NCBI GenBank assembly: GCA_019285715.1
Contig: CP079108.1
Location: forward strand, 2,929,001-2,993,000
Direction: 5' to 3'
Length of the DNA: 64,000 nucleotides
DNA from: Sphingosinicellaceae bacterium
Lineage (GTDB): Bacteria; Pseudomonadota; Alphaproteobacteria; Sphingomonadales; Sphingomonadaceae
Part shown: piece after piece, positions 9,147 to 17,806 of the stretch
Position numbering within the stretch: position 1 is the stretch's first letter
Layout of the letters: every line of letters starts with the position of its first letter
Translations under genes and position numbers: made by a program
Notes under the pieces: model-generated
The model's input: the letters and a program-made list of their open reading frames with translations, nothing else
Databases searched by the model: none
Told to the model about the DNA's origin: nothing

Positions 9147-9301
9147 GATCACTTGGCTCCCGTTACAGATCATCAGGTCTTGCGGCAGAGATTGGAGATG
9201 GATGCCGAAGGCCGGCAAAGTCTCCAACATCCGCGGGCCGAACTCTGGGCGCGAGATCAGCTTGGCACGACGCCTGCGATCACGTTAGGCGTGCTAAATC
9301 C

Positions 9302-9317
9302 GAAAGCAAAACGAAAC
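9302..9317 (-). promoter_or_regulatory. Putative DeoR/AgaR-type operator, copy 3
   Basis: GAAAGCAAAACGAAAC, whose complement reads GTTTCGTTTTGCTTTC. It lies about 155 bp upstream of the GH27 start in the divergent gap to the receptor gene. It is one base longer than copy 1 and otherwise nearly identical. Confidence 0.5.
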
Positions 9318-9470
9318 CAGCGAACGTTGAGCTGTCGGTTGCTTGACCAGGCAGGCGCTCTCGAGGTTCAACCCGCTTGTCGGCCTTGCCGCGGGGCCGC
9401 TACCCTCTACGGCAGCGCCACGAACCCGCCGAACTGTGCCTCTTTAGCAAGGCTCACGAGTAAAGGCAGC

Positions 9471-9515
9471 GTTTCGTTTTAAAGCGTTTGACAATTTAAA
9501 TATGGCCACGTTAGA
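9471..9515 (+). promoter_or_regulatory. Putative operator and promoter of the TonB-dependent receptor gene
   Basis: GTTTCGTTTTAAAGC (9471-9485) matches the locus motif and abuts a perfect -35 TTGACA (9487-9492). A weak -10, TAGAAA, follows about 18 bases on. Overlap of motif and -35 fits simple repression. The rest of the 9147-9594 gap shows no gene. Confidence 0.4.
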
Positions 9516-9594
9516 AATGCGCAACAAATCGCTCGTATGCCGTAGGGTGGCTACAGAGTGGAACCGTCCGAGAGTTCTAAAGGGAGTTAGCACC

Positions 9595-12456
9595 ATGGTC
9601 GATGCGAAACATTGGCGGAAACTCATCCGCTCCGGCATCAGCGTGACCGCCCTCCTGGCCGGTTCCGGCGTCCTGGCCCAGACCGCGGTTTCGCCGACCG
9701 AACAACCCAATCCCGGCACGCCGGTCCAGTCCGGCCCCGGCCAGAGCGGCGACCCGTCCGATCTCGCAGTTACCGACCCTGACGAGATCGTCGTCCGCGG
9801 TGTCCGCGGCAGCCTGTTGCGTTCGATCGACACCAAGCGCGACGCATCGACCATCGTCGACGCGATCTCGGCCGAAGAACTCGGCAAGTTTCCCAACCGC
9901 AACGTCGCCGAAGCGCTGTCGAACATCCCCGGCGTCACGGTCGGCCGCGACGGTCGCGGTGAAGGCCGCAGCGTCACCGTCCGCGGCCTCGGCGAAGACT
10001 TCGCCCTGACCACGCTCAACGGCCGCATCCTGCCGACCGACGGGCCCGACCGCTCCTTCGCCTTCGACGTACTGCCGTCCGAAGTCATCTCCGGCGCCGA
10101 GATCCAGAAGGCCGCGCAGGCAACTCAGCTCGAAGGCAGCATCGGCGGCAACATCGACCTTCGCACCGCGCGCCCCTTCGACCATATGGGCAACCACGCC
10201 GCCGGGTCGATCGAGGGCCAGTACAACGAGTTCGCCAAGAAGGGCGGCTTCAAGGCCTCGGGCGTCGTCAGCACAACCTTCGCCGACGGCACCATGGGTA
10301 TCCTGGTGTCCGGAACCTACAACAAGTACAAGTCGCGGACCGACAATCTCGGCGAATACTCGAGCACCGACACGTTCGATATCGCCACCGACCCGAGCGG
10401 TCAGCGCAGCATTGTCCAGGTGCCAAGCGGCGGTGTCATCGTTCCCTATTTCTACAGCACCGGCTATGTCGAGACCGAGCGCCAGCGCTGGGGCGGTTCC
10501 GCGGCCTATCAGTGGAAGCCTTCCGATCGCTTCGAATTCCGCCTAGACGGCATCTACAGCAACTACACCGACATCGAACACAATCACCGCATCGCCGTCG
10601 GCCTGACGCCGCTCGCCGACGACGGCAGCGTGCGGTGGGATCTCAACAACATCACGGTCGATTCCAACAAGGTCGTAACCAACTATACGGTTCAGCCGGC
10701 GACCATCGATATCGTCAACACCGACGAGCCGCGCAAGTCGATCACCTATCAGATCGGCGGCCATATCGACTGGGAGCCGGTGGACCGGCTCAGCGTCGCG
10801 GCCGACGCATCGTACGGCAAGGCGACAAACGACACCGGTGGCCAGAACCGCTTTGTCGTCGCGGGCATCCCGGGCTCCAAGGCCGTGATCTCGACCCGCG
10901 CTGGTGGCTTGCCCGACTTGGTGCTGACCATCCCGAACGCCGATGGAACGGTCACCGACCGGCCCCTGTCCTCGGCTACCGATGCCGACGTCCGTGCGCA
11001 CTATATCGGCATCCAGGGCGAGAACATCTCTGACAAGAGCATCCAGGCCAAGCTTGACCTGAAATACGATCTCGACCTCGGCTTCCTTAAGTCGTTCAGC
11101 TTTGGCGGCGCCTTTTCGGATCGCCGTAAGGACGTCGAGACTATCGACAATCAGTATACCACCGCCGAGAACTTCGCCGGCTATCCGTTTCCATTATCCG
11201 CAGTCGGCGGTGGCGTGCTGCAGCAGCCGAAATACACCAACATCCTGCCGAACCTGACGGGCAATTTTCCACGCGCCGTCCCGACGTTCGACATCGATAC
11301 CTACCTGGCGTCACTGTCGAAGGCCGAGAACAATCCCAATATCCTGAATCCCAATACCGGCCTGCCCTACCCCACCGGCTACGCGACCCAACAGGTCGTT
11401 CCCGATCAGCTGGCTTCCTACCTGATCAAGGAACGGACGTGGAACGCCTATGGCCAGGTCAACTTCCAAGGTGAGAAGTGGCGGGGCGACATCGGCCTGC
11501 GCTACGTCAACACGACGGTCGACTCGCTCGGCTACGGCGCTTCGGTCGCCAGCTATGTCGTCGTCGGCGCGGGTACGGCGAACGTCCAGTTCAATCCGAT
11601 CGAGCCGATCGTCGGCGGCGGCAGCTATTCCCGCCTGCTGCCATCGGCCAACTTCGCTTACGACCTCGCCGATGGGCTGCGGGTCCGTCTTGCCGCCTCG
11701 CAGGCGATCTCGCGGCCGACCTTCGGCCAGCTTTCCTCGGCCAAGGACTATTCGGCAGCCCAGTCCAATACGCCGGTCGTCAGCGATGCGGGCAATCCGA
11801 ACCTGAAGCCGGTTTCGGCCGACCAGGGTGACATCTCGCTGGAATACTACCCGAACAAGAGCCTCGCACTCACCGCGGCGGTTTTCTACAAGCACCTGAC
11901 CAACTTCGTGACGACACGGGCAGTGCCGTTCACCTTGACGCCAACCAACCAAGTTCCCGGCGCCCCGGCCAGCTTCCCGTTCACCGAAGTACAGTTCGTC
12001 AACGGCGATAGTGCCAAGGTCTATGGCCTCGAGGTCGGCGGCCAGTATTTCCTGAAGAACGGCTTCGGCATCCAGGTCAACGCCACCTACAACCACTCGC
12101 GGGCGGTGCGCGAAGGCGCGCCGACCACCGACTTGCAGGACGCCGTGCCGTTCTCGGCGAATGCCAAGATCTTCTACGAGGCCCACGGCATCGATGCCTC
12201 GGTGTCGTACCAGTACCAGTCGCGTTTCGTGTCGTCACTGGCCAGTTACATCGACAGTCTGGCGATCAAGCAGTCGCCGTATCACGAGCTCGCGGCGAGC
12301 ATCTCCTATGATATCCTGCCGTCGTTGACTGTCTATGCTCAGGGGTCGAACCTGCTCGACTCCGCGACCAAGCGCTACTCCACCTATAGCAACGTCCCGG
12401 CGTTCTACGAATATACGGGGCGTGCGCTATTCTTCGGGGTCCGCGCAAGGCTTTAG
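9595..12456 (+). CDS. TonB-dependent outer-membrane receptor (glycan uptake type)
   Basis: A 953-residue receptor with signal sequence (about 1-30, ending GSGVLAQ). A TonB-box-like stretch DEIVVRGVRGSLLRSID is followed by a plug domain with ELGKFPNRNVAEALSNIPGV, VTVRGLGEDFALTTLNGR and the IGGNIDLRTARPFD end. The C-terminal beta-barrel ends in the aromatic-terminal stretch YTGRALFFGVRARL. ATG 9595 is chosen because AGGGAG sits 8 bases upstream and a signal peptide follows. The length and the GVRGSL motif are typical of sphingomonad and Caulobacter oligosaccharide receptors. Its place beside GH27/GH36 suggests it imports alpha-galactosylated oligosaccharides. The substrate is inferred. Confidence 0.92.
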   Translation: MVDAKHWRKLIRSGISVTALLAGSGVLAQTAVSPTEQPNPGTPVQSGPGQSGDPSDLAVTDPDEIVVRGVRGSLLRSIDTKRDASTIVDAISAEELGKFPNRNVAEALSNIPGVTVGRDGRGEGRSVTVRGLGEDFALTTLNGRILPTDGPDRSFAFDVLPSEVISGAEIQKAAQATQLEGSIGGNIDLRTARPFDHMGNHAAGSIEGQYNEFAKKGGFKASGVVSTTFADGTMGILVSGTYNKYKSRTDNLGEYSSTDTFDIATDPSGQRSIVQVPSGGVIVPYFYSTGYVETERQRWGGSAAYQWKPSDRFEFRLDGIYSNYTDIEHNHRIAVGLTPLADDGSVRWDLNNITVDSNKVVTNYTVQPATIDIVNTDEPRKSITYQIGGHIDWEPVDRLSVAADASYGKATNDTGGQNRFVVAGIPGSKAVISTRAGGLPDLVLTIPNADGTVTDRPLSSATDADVRAHYIGIQGENISDKSIQAKLDLKYDLDLGFLKSFSFGGAFSDRRKDVETIDNQYTTAENFAGYPFPLSAVGGGVLQQPKYTNILPNLTGNFPRAVPTFDIDTYLASLSKAENNPNILNPNTGLPYPTGYATQQVVPDQLASYLIKERTWNAYGQVNFQGEKWRGDIGLRYVNTTVDSLGYGASVASYVVVGAGTANVQFNPIEPIVGGGSYSRLLPSANFAYDLADGLRVRLAASQAISRPTFGQLSSAKDYSAAQSNTPVVSDAGNPNLKPVSADQGDISLEYYPNKSLALTAAVFYKHLTNFVTTRAVPFTLTPTNQVPGAPASFPFTEVQFVNGDSAKVYGLEVGGQYFLKNGFGIQVNATYNHSRAVREGAPTTDLQDAVPFSANAKIFYEAHGIDASVSYQYQSRFVSSLASYIDSLAIKQSPYHELAASISYDILPSLTVYAQGSNLLDSATKRYSTYSNVPAFYEYTGRALFFGVRARL

Positions 12457-12578
12457 CGGCGCCCCAGTTGCTTATGGCAAACATAGCCGAGGGCGCAGCC
12501 CGGTAAGCGTTGTCGGCTGCGTTCTCGTGGCAACCGATGAAGACGCTGCCGGGCTGCTGAGAACAGCGACCACCGGGC

Positions 12579-13040
12579 CTCAAGCTGGTCTCGGCCAATC
12601 CCGTCGTGCGCAGCTGCCGCATGATCAAGACGCCGGCTGAGGTCGCGCTGATGACGAAGGCGACCGAGGTGACGATCGCCGCCTATCGCTGGGTCTGGGC
12701 GCGCATCAGGGTCGGAATGGTGCCATACGAAGTCAGCGCCCCGCAGACCAGGTCGATGATACCGTCCGCGCTTACTACGAGAAGCAGGGGTTCGGCCCGC
12801 GATATCATCTTCCCGACGTCACGCGCCGCACGGTCATGGCATCGGGCTTGATGGACACGAGCCGGTCAACCTCGTCCATAACGAGACGACGCCGCTGCAG
12901 CCCGGCAAGTGCTTTTCGGACGAGCCTTGGCTCTACCTGCCCGGCAGGCTCGGCGTGGGGCTGGAGGATTGCTCCACATGACCGAAAGCAGCCCGCCCTG
13001 GTTTTCGACCCCGCCAGCTTCGCTAGAGAAGCCGGTCTAA
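12579..13040 (+). pseudogene. Decayed M24 metallopeptidase (Xaa-Pro dipeptidase type) remnant
   Basis: Pieces of one M24 peptidase appear in order but in different frames: LKLVSANPVVRSCRMIKTPAE with ALMTKATEVTIAAYRW (from 12579), then ADQVDDTVRAYYEKQGFGPRYHLPDV. Next comes GHGIGLDGHEPVNLVHNETT with the metal-binding His, then GVGLEDC with the metal-binding Glu. The last piece is LHMTESSPPWFSTPPASLEKPV ending at a natural TAA (13038-13040). At least three frame changes and a missing N-terminal half make it non-functional. The final pieces match the normal C-terminal order of the family, so this is a real relic. Confidence 0.75.
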
Positions 13041-13249
13041 GCCGGAGGCTGGTGTACGCCGGTGATCGTCGATCGCAGTATGGCGCCTTCGGCCATTAGG
13101 ACCCAAACCCGGTCCTCCAGCGATCCGCGGCCGCTTCTCGAAGCTGACGCTGGTTCATCTCGCCTGTACGGCTGGTTTGAAGCGCTGCATGCATCGGCTG
13201 TGTGCGCGCTGTGCCAGACCCCATCCGCTCGGGGCTGGGACCGAAAGAG

Positions 13250-13807
13250 CTATGATGGCAGGAGCTCAACGGCACGAAAGTTGTCGATCAGCGTATCGAA
13301 CAGAGCGATGTCCGACCGGCTTCTGGCCATAAGCTGCGCTCCGGAGACAGCCGCGAAAATAGCGCGCGCCCGATCCTTGCTTTTCGCGGGACCGACAATG
13401 CTCGCCTCGACCAGGCGCCGATCGAGCCACGCCACATTGACATCTGCGAAAGCTTGAACTTCCGTCTTCACCAACTCCGGAATGTCGTCATATTCAGCGG
13501 ACATGAAGCTGCCCAGGCAAAGCCGATTCTCGCGCTCCAGGGACCGGCGGAAACTATCGGGATATCTACGCAGGGCCGCTTTCGGACCAGATGTTTCCGC
13601 CAGCAGGGCGTCGAGATCAGCGACGCTGGTTTCCCAGTAGCGTCTTGCTACTGCCGCACCGAGGTCAGCTTTGCTCGGGAAGTGGTGGTAGATGCTCGCC
13701 GCCTTGATGCCGACGTTAGCGGCGAGATCGCGGAAGTTCAGACCGCCATATCCGTGCGCTTGTACGCTGTTCCGTGCTGCCAGCAAGATCGCCTCACTCG
13801 TGCTCAT
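13250..13807 (-). CDS. TetR-family transcriptional repressor
   Basis: A 185-residue TetR regulator. The N-terminal helix-turn-helix has ILLAARNSVQAHGYGGLNFRDLAANVGIKAASIYHHFPSK, with the typical recognition helix ASIYHHF. The C-terminal ligand-binding half is helical and resembles the AcuR-like group. It is divergent from the amidase relic. Two near-identical palindromes lie in the 114-bp gap, one close to its own start and one next to the amidase ribosome site, so it probably represses itself and the rightward gene. Unlike its neighbours it has no visible damage. Confidence 0.87.
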   Translation of the reverse strand: MSTSEAILLAARNSVQAHGYGGLNFRDLAANVGIKAASIYHHFPSKADLGAAVARRYWETSVADLDALLAETSGPKAALRRYPDSFRRSLERENRLCLGSFMSAEYDDIPELVKTEVQAFADVNVAWLDRRLVEASIVGPAKSKDRARAIFAAVSGAQLMARSRSDIALFDTLIDNFRAVELLPS

Positions 13808-13838
13808 AGCCGAACCCTCATATACCTAATTCGATCCC

Positions 13839-13856
13839 CTACCATCTGTTAGGTAG
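13839..13856. promoter_or_regulatory. TetR operator-like palindrome, copy A
   Basis: CTACCATCTGTTAGGTAG, an 18-bp imperfect palindrome with CTACC and GGTAG arms. It lies 32 bp upstream of the TetR start. A further half-site (TACCTAA) lies at about 13823-13829. Confidence 0.6.
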
Positions 13857-13892
13857 AGCTTGACCGCCCGAAATGAAAGGCTCATCTGCAAC

Positions 13893-13910
13893 CTACCAAG
13901 TGTTAGGTAG
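13893..13910. promoter_or_regulatory. TetR operator-like palindrome, copy B
   Basis: CTACCAAGTGTTAGGTAG, differing from copy A at only three inner positions and starting 54 bp after it. It ends just before the GGAG ribosome site of the amidase relic, well placed to block its transcription. Confidence 0.6.
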
Positions 13911-13921
13911 GAGAGTCGATC

Positions 13922-14930
13922 ATGGCCAACGACATCACCTTTTACGACGCGACGAAGCTGGCCGAGTTAGTGCGCACCAAGGACATTTCCCCAGTCGAAA
14001 TAGTCCAAGCCCATCTGGATCGAATTGCGGATGCAGATCCCAGGATCAACGCGATCGTCACTGTCGCCGAGGGTGTTCTCAAAGCCGCAAAGGTGGCCGA
14101 AGCGGCAGTGCTGGCGGGTGAAGAGCTCGGCCCGCTGCACGGTGTCCCGTTCACAGCGAAGGACTCGATCGACACGGCCGGCGTGCTGACCCAGCGTGGC
14201 TCTCCGATCTTCAAGGGCCGTCGCCCCGATGTCGACGCGACCAGCGTAGCGCGCCTGAAGAAGGCTGGCGGCATCCTGCTCGCGAAGACGAACCTTCCGG
14301 AATTTTCCTACTGGATCGAGAGTGATAATTTGCTCTCCGGTCGCTCGAACAACCCTTGGGATCTGACCCGCACGCCGGGCGGTTCGAGCGGAGGTGAATC
14401 AGCCGCGATCGCCGCTGGCATGTCTCCACTCGGGCTTGGCACCGATCTTGCCATTTCCGTGCGCGGCCCGGCGGCCCAGACGGGCATCACGTCGATGAAG
14501 GCGACCCATGGCCGCGTCCCCATGACCGGCATCTGGCCGCGTGCGCCGCGTCGCTTCTGGCATGTCGGGCCGATGGCCCGCTCGGTGAGGGATATCGCTC
14601 TCGCTTTCTCTCAATTGGTCGGGCCGGACGGCAAGGATGCGTTTGCAACCAGTACCGTCCCGTTCGACGCCGGCATCGGCCGCCAACCTTCCCGCCCCCT
14701 CCGGGTGGGTTGGATGGTCGGACCCGGGTTCGGACCGGTCGATCCCGAGGTCGCGGCGACTGTGAAAGCGGCGGCGGACGCACTCGCGAACATCGGCGTG
14801 CACGAGCAAGGAAGGGTTGCCGATCAGCGTGCAGATCACCGGCAGCTGGCAGGCGGAATCGACGATCCTCCATGTCGCATCGCTGCTGGAGGGCGTCAGC
14901 CAGGTCCGCGACCTTCGTCCCACGCTGTAG
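13922..14930 (+). pseudogene. Amidase-signature enzyme, internally deleted and frameshifted
   Basis: The first 300 or so codons are an intact amidase start: MANDITFYDATKLAELV, catalytic-Lys region VPFTAKDSIDTAG, GGSSGGESAAIAAG and GTDLAISVRGPAAQTG with the catalytic Ser. After ALANIGVHEQG the frame breaks, and the family C-terminus GLPISVQITGSWQAESTIL appears in another frame, ending at TAG 14928. Roughly 100-150 residues between these points are missing. The ribosome site AGGAG precedes ATG 13922. An intact amidase would hydrolyse an amide or nitrile-derived substrate. The remaining part could be translated but should not fold as a complete enzyme. Confidence 0.8.
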
Positions 14931-15005
14931 CAGCCGGTCTGCTCTGGACTGCTGTTTGCAGGTCCAAGGCGGCGCGTCGGCGTGATTGAGTATCTGGAGA
15001 AGAAC

Positions 15006-15231
15006 ATGGGTATCGCCATACGCCTCGAAAAACCGGGGGACCGGAGGTCCTTCAGGTGCAGTCGATCAAGACAATCGAGCCCGGTGCTGGCGAAGTCTGG
15101 ATCGAGCCGGAAGCGATCGGCGTCAACTATCTGGATGTCACCCAGCGCAACGGCGCCGTCCCGATCCCGCTGCCCGGCGGTCTTGGCCTGGCAGGCGCGG
15201 GCCGAGTGGCCGCCATCGGATCCGGCGTCGC
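15006..15231 (+). pseudogene. Truncated zinc-independent quinone oxidoreductase (QOR/AcuI-like) relic
   Basis: Starts MGIAIRLEKPG, then a frame change continues as GPEVLQVQSIKTIEPGAGEV, IGVNYLDVTQRNGAVPIPLP and GGLGLAGAGRVAAIGSGV. This is the N-terminal GroES-like fold of the quinone reductase family. Homology stops near 15231, leaving about a quarter of the normal length. The next 250 bp up to 15487 show no further gene. Confidence 0.72.
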
Positions 15232-15487
15232 TCTACCGATTTCAAGATTCGGACGTCCGTTTCGGTATCAACGCAGCTTCAGCTGGCCGCTAAACGACCG
15301 ACCGCTTATGGGCGACGAACGGTAAGAAGCGGGCTGTATGCACGCTCACTCGACGGTTGTTGCAGTTCCCGCAAGCAGACATCCGTTCAGGTCGTCGGGC
15401 GAACGGATTCGACGCCCGGGACATATAACCCAACGGCAAGGCCCCGGTGGCTGACAGGGCACGGCTGCTCGACACATGTCGCAGGCG

Positions 15488-16426
15488 CTAGCTAATCAGG
15501 ACGACGCCGCCCGGCAGATGATGCAGGCGCAGCGCGAGCAGTTGCTGGAGCTGGTTAAGGGCCGCTTCGAGCTGGTCGGTATAAAACACGCCGCTGACCG
15601 GTCGTTGCGACAAGGCCGCGTCCGTCAGCAGGATCGGGGTCGCGCGGTACCGATTGATCTGCGCGACGACCTCGGCCAGCGGCGTCGCCTCGAACGCCAG
15701 ATAGCCCTGTCGCCAGCCGACGGCTCGGGCCGACACGACCGCCGCGCGCGCGCTACGGCCATCGGCGGTCAAGGTGAGCTGTTGGTCCGGCCTCACCGCC
15801 GAGGTGACCCCGTCGTGCCGGCACAGGACCCCACCGGAGATACAGGTTACGCGCACATCAGCCCCCAGAAACTGCACGTCGAACGCGGCTCGGGTCGCCA
15901 GCAGTCGGGCGCGCCCGGCGGTCACGCCGAACGGCGTGGCCCGGTCGATCGCTACGAAGGCCTCGCCGTCGATCAGACCGAGCGTGCCTCCCGCGTCGTG
16001 CAGCGACACGCTGGTCCGCGTGTTCAATTCGATGTTGACGCCGACGCCTGGAGCAAAGGCCAGGCGCTCGCCGACGCCGGTGCGGCGATCGGCCATCAGT
16101 TCGGCGTAGGATGGCCAGAGGCCGAGCGGCGGTCGCGCCATGCCAAACGCGATGCCGCCGGCGACCATGGCACCGCCTGCCGCGAGCACGCCGCGGCGGT
16201 CGACAACAGGGGCTCGCTTGAGGGCGCGCGCCACCGGGCGCATCCCCGCCAGTTGCCGAAAGGCCAGGTCGTGCGTCGGATCTGCGGTGCGCCACGCTTC
16301 AAGCGCTTCGGCATCGGCTTCGGTAGCGTCGCCCGACGACAGGTTCACCAGCCAGTCGATAGCCTCGACGACCGCGGCATCGAGGTCGCCGTCAGGCGGT
16401 CGCGCCGGCGGTGCAGCGCTGGTCAT
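15488..16426 (-). CDS. FecR-family anti-sigma / sigma-regulator membrane protein
   Basis: A 312-residue FecR-type protein. The N-terminal DUF4880-like region (about 10-65) has AIDWLVNLSSGDATEADAEALEAWRTADPTHDLAFRQL. A single membrane segment follows at about 78-97 (GVLAAGGAMVAGGIAFG). The periplasmic FecR domain (about 115-205) includes RTSVSLHDAGGTLGLIDGEAFVAI and a C-terminal part resembling an STN fold. It should hold the co-encoded ECF sigma at the membrane and receive a periplasmic signal. ATG 16426 gives a 43-bp gap from the sigma gene. An upstream ATG at 16513 would overlap the sigma gene by 44 bp and add an unlikely leader. Confidence 0.85.
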   Translation of the reverse strand: MTSAAPPARPPDGDLDAAVVEAIDWLVNLSSGDATEADAEALEAWRTADPTHDLAFRQLAGMRPVARALKRAPVVDRRGVLAAGGAMVAGGIAFGMARPPLGLWPSYAELMADRRTGVGERLAFAPGVGVNIELNTRTSVSLHDAGGTLGLIDGEAFVAIDRATPFGVTAGRARLLATRAAFDVQFLGADVRVTCISGGVLCRHDGVTSAVRPDQQLTLTADGRSARAAVVSARAVGWRQGYLAFEATPLAEVVAQINRYRATPILLTDAALSQRPVSGVFYTDQLEAALNQLQQLLALRLHHLPGGVVLIS

Positions 16427-16469
16427 CTGGTGCCTGGCGTCGGCTGCGGCATTGGTATCGGGATCCCTG

Positions 16470-17069
16470 TCACTTCCTAGATACTCTGAGAGTCCCAATC
16501 GCGAAGCGATCATTCCCGGCCATGCCGCGCGCGACGTGAATTAGCGCCTGACGCAAATCACTTTGTACCGTCCGTATCGTAACTCCGTACCGGTCAGCGA
16601 GTTCGGCATGAGTGGCGTCGCCGGTAAAACTTTCTAGGAAAATCTCGCGCTGACGCCGAGTCAGGCCATGCAAGGTCCGGCGCAGATGAGCGATTTCGTT
16701 GCGGGCGATGGCGATACGCTCCGGCCCCGGCGCGTCGTCGGCGATCGACAGAAGATCATCGATGTCGCCAGTACCGAGCACGCGACGCTGGGCGGCACCG
16801 AGTTTCGAGGCGTTGTTCAGCGCGGCTCGAAAAAGATAAGCCTGCTGATTGTCGACCGGTGCCAAGGCCGGGCCATCCTGCAGCCGCAACCAGGTCTCGT
16901 GCAGTGCCTCGCCCGCCAGATCGATCGAACCGAGCCGCGCGGTCAGCCGTTTGCGCAGCTGATCGTATCCGTCGACCAGCGTATTGCGCAGGACCGCCCG
17001 CACCGTCGGGCGTTCGGCCCCGGCCGGTGCAGCGTCGGGCTCGTCGTCGGCGGGTGCGGCAGCGTTCAA
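16470..17069 (-). CDS. ECF (FecI-like) RNA polymerase sigma factor
   Basis: A 199-residue ECF sigma factor. Region 2 is seen at about 28-75 (LRNTLVDGYDQLRKRLTARLG, then LAGEALHETWLRLQD). Region 4 is at about 130-185, with LTRRQREIFLESFTGDATHAELADRYGVTIRTVQSDLRQALIHV. The start overlaps the upstream STN-protein stop by ATGA. FecI-type factors direct transcription of transport genes when a surface signal passes through FecR. The neighbouring target candidate is the divergent secretion operon starting at 18702. The N-terminal 25 residues are acidic and Ala/Pro-rich, beyond the usual domain. Confidence 0.87.
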   Translation of the reverse strand: MNAAAPADDEPDAAPAGAERPTVRAVLRNTLVDGYDQLRKRLTARLGSIDLAGEALHETWLRLQDGPALAPVDNQQAYLFRAALNNASKLGAAQRRVLGTGDIDDLLSIADDAPGPERIAIARNEIAHLRRTLHGLTRRQREIFLESFTGDATHAELADRYGVTIRTVQSDLRQALIHVARGMAGNDRFAIGTLRVSRK

Positions 17070-17806
17070 CCGAAGCTGCCGAGGCTGCCGGTCGTGACGT
17101 CGAAGCGCATCGGCTGTTCGAGCTCCGGTGGTGGCGGCGTGGACAGCTGCCGCCCGGTGAGCGCCTCGGGCAGGTCGTCGACTGGCGCTGTATCAGCGCT
17201 TTTCCGAATGACGTCGACGTGCTCGATGCGTCCCGCAGGGTCGATCCCGATGGCGATGCGGAGCTGCACACTGCGGCGACTGAACGCCGGATCGGTATTC
17301 AACATGGTTCGAATTTCGCCCTGTGCGCGCCGCGCATAGTCGAGAGCAGCATGCCGGACCGGGGTGCCGATCGTCAGCGGCGCGCGGACCTCGGCCAGAT
17401 CGAGCCGCAGCGAAGGCAGCCGGCCCGGCAAGGTCGTCGGGGGCGGTGCGCTGCCGCCCGGATAGACAATGGCGGAGGCCGGACCCGTGAAGCGTGCGTC
17501 GAGGCCGGTCCCGGCAAGCAGCGCCCGCAGCGCGATCTGCACGGTATAGCGACCCCGGATCGCGACCGACCGCCGACGCACGGCCAACTCGCTTTCGTAG
17601 GCGATGCTGACCCGCGCCTTCCTGGCGAAATTCGCCAGCGCCAGATTGAGCGGCTGGGCAGCGATATCGAAGGAGTACTCGACGATCGGCGCGCTGGCCT
17701 GCGCTGCGACCGGCGATACGCCCGGCGCGATCTGGCTAGCGAGCAGCACCGCGCCGGCCGCCACGACGCCCCAGCCCCGGTCGTTCGTGGACACGTGGAC
17801 TGCCAT
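17066..17806 (-). CDS. Exported STN-domain protein with TonB-C-like tail
   Basis: A 246-residue exported protein. A signal sequence covers about residues 1-35 (GVVAAGAVLLASQIAPGVSPVAAQ). An STN (secretin/TonB short N-terminal) domain follows at about 42-112 with FDIAAQPLNLALANFARKARV and ALLAGTGL. The last 100 residues, VQLRIAIGIDPAGRIEHVDVIRKS onward, resemble a TonB C-terminal fold. STN domains normally form the signalling extension of FecA-type receptors. Here it is free-standing and sits directly before the sigma gene (ATGA overlap) and after a TonB-like gene (ATGA overlap). It may replace the receptor as the FecR partner. STN call is good; the tail call is tentative. Confidence 0.72.
   Translation of the reverse strand: MAVHVSTNDRGWGVVAAGAVLLASQIAPGVSPVAAQASAPIVEYSFDIAAQPLNLALANFARKARVSIAYESELAVRRRSVAIRGRYTVQIALRALLAGTGLDARFTGPASAIVYPGGSAPPPTTLPGRLPSLRLDLAEVRAPLTIGTPVRHAALDYARRAQGEIRTMLNTDPAFSRRSVQLRIAIGIDPAGRIEHVDVIRKSADTAPVDDLPEALTGRQLSTPPPPELEQPMRFDVTTGSLGSFG

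Noticed and set aside
9361-9400. tRNA T-arm-like GGTTCAACCC sequence
   Set aside because: No acceptor stem or anticodon arm could be drawn around it.
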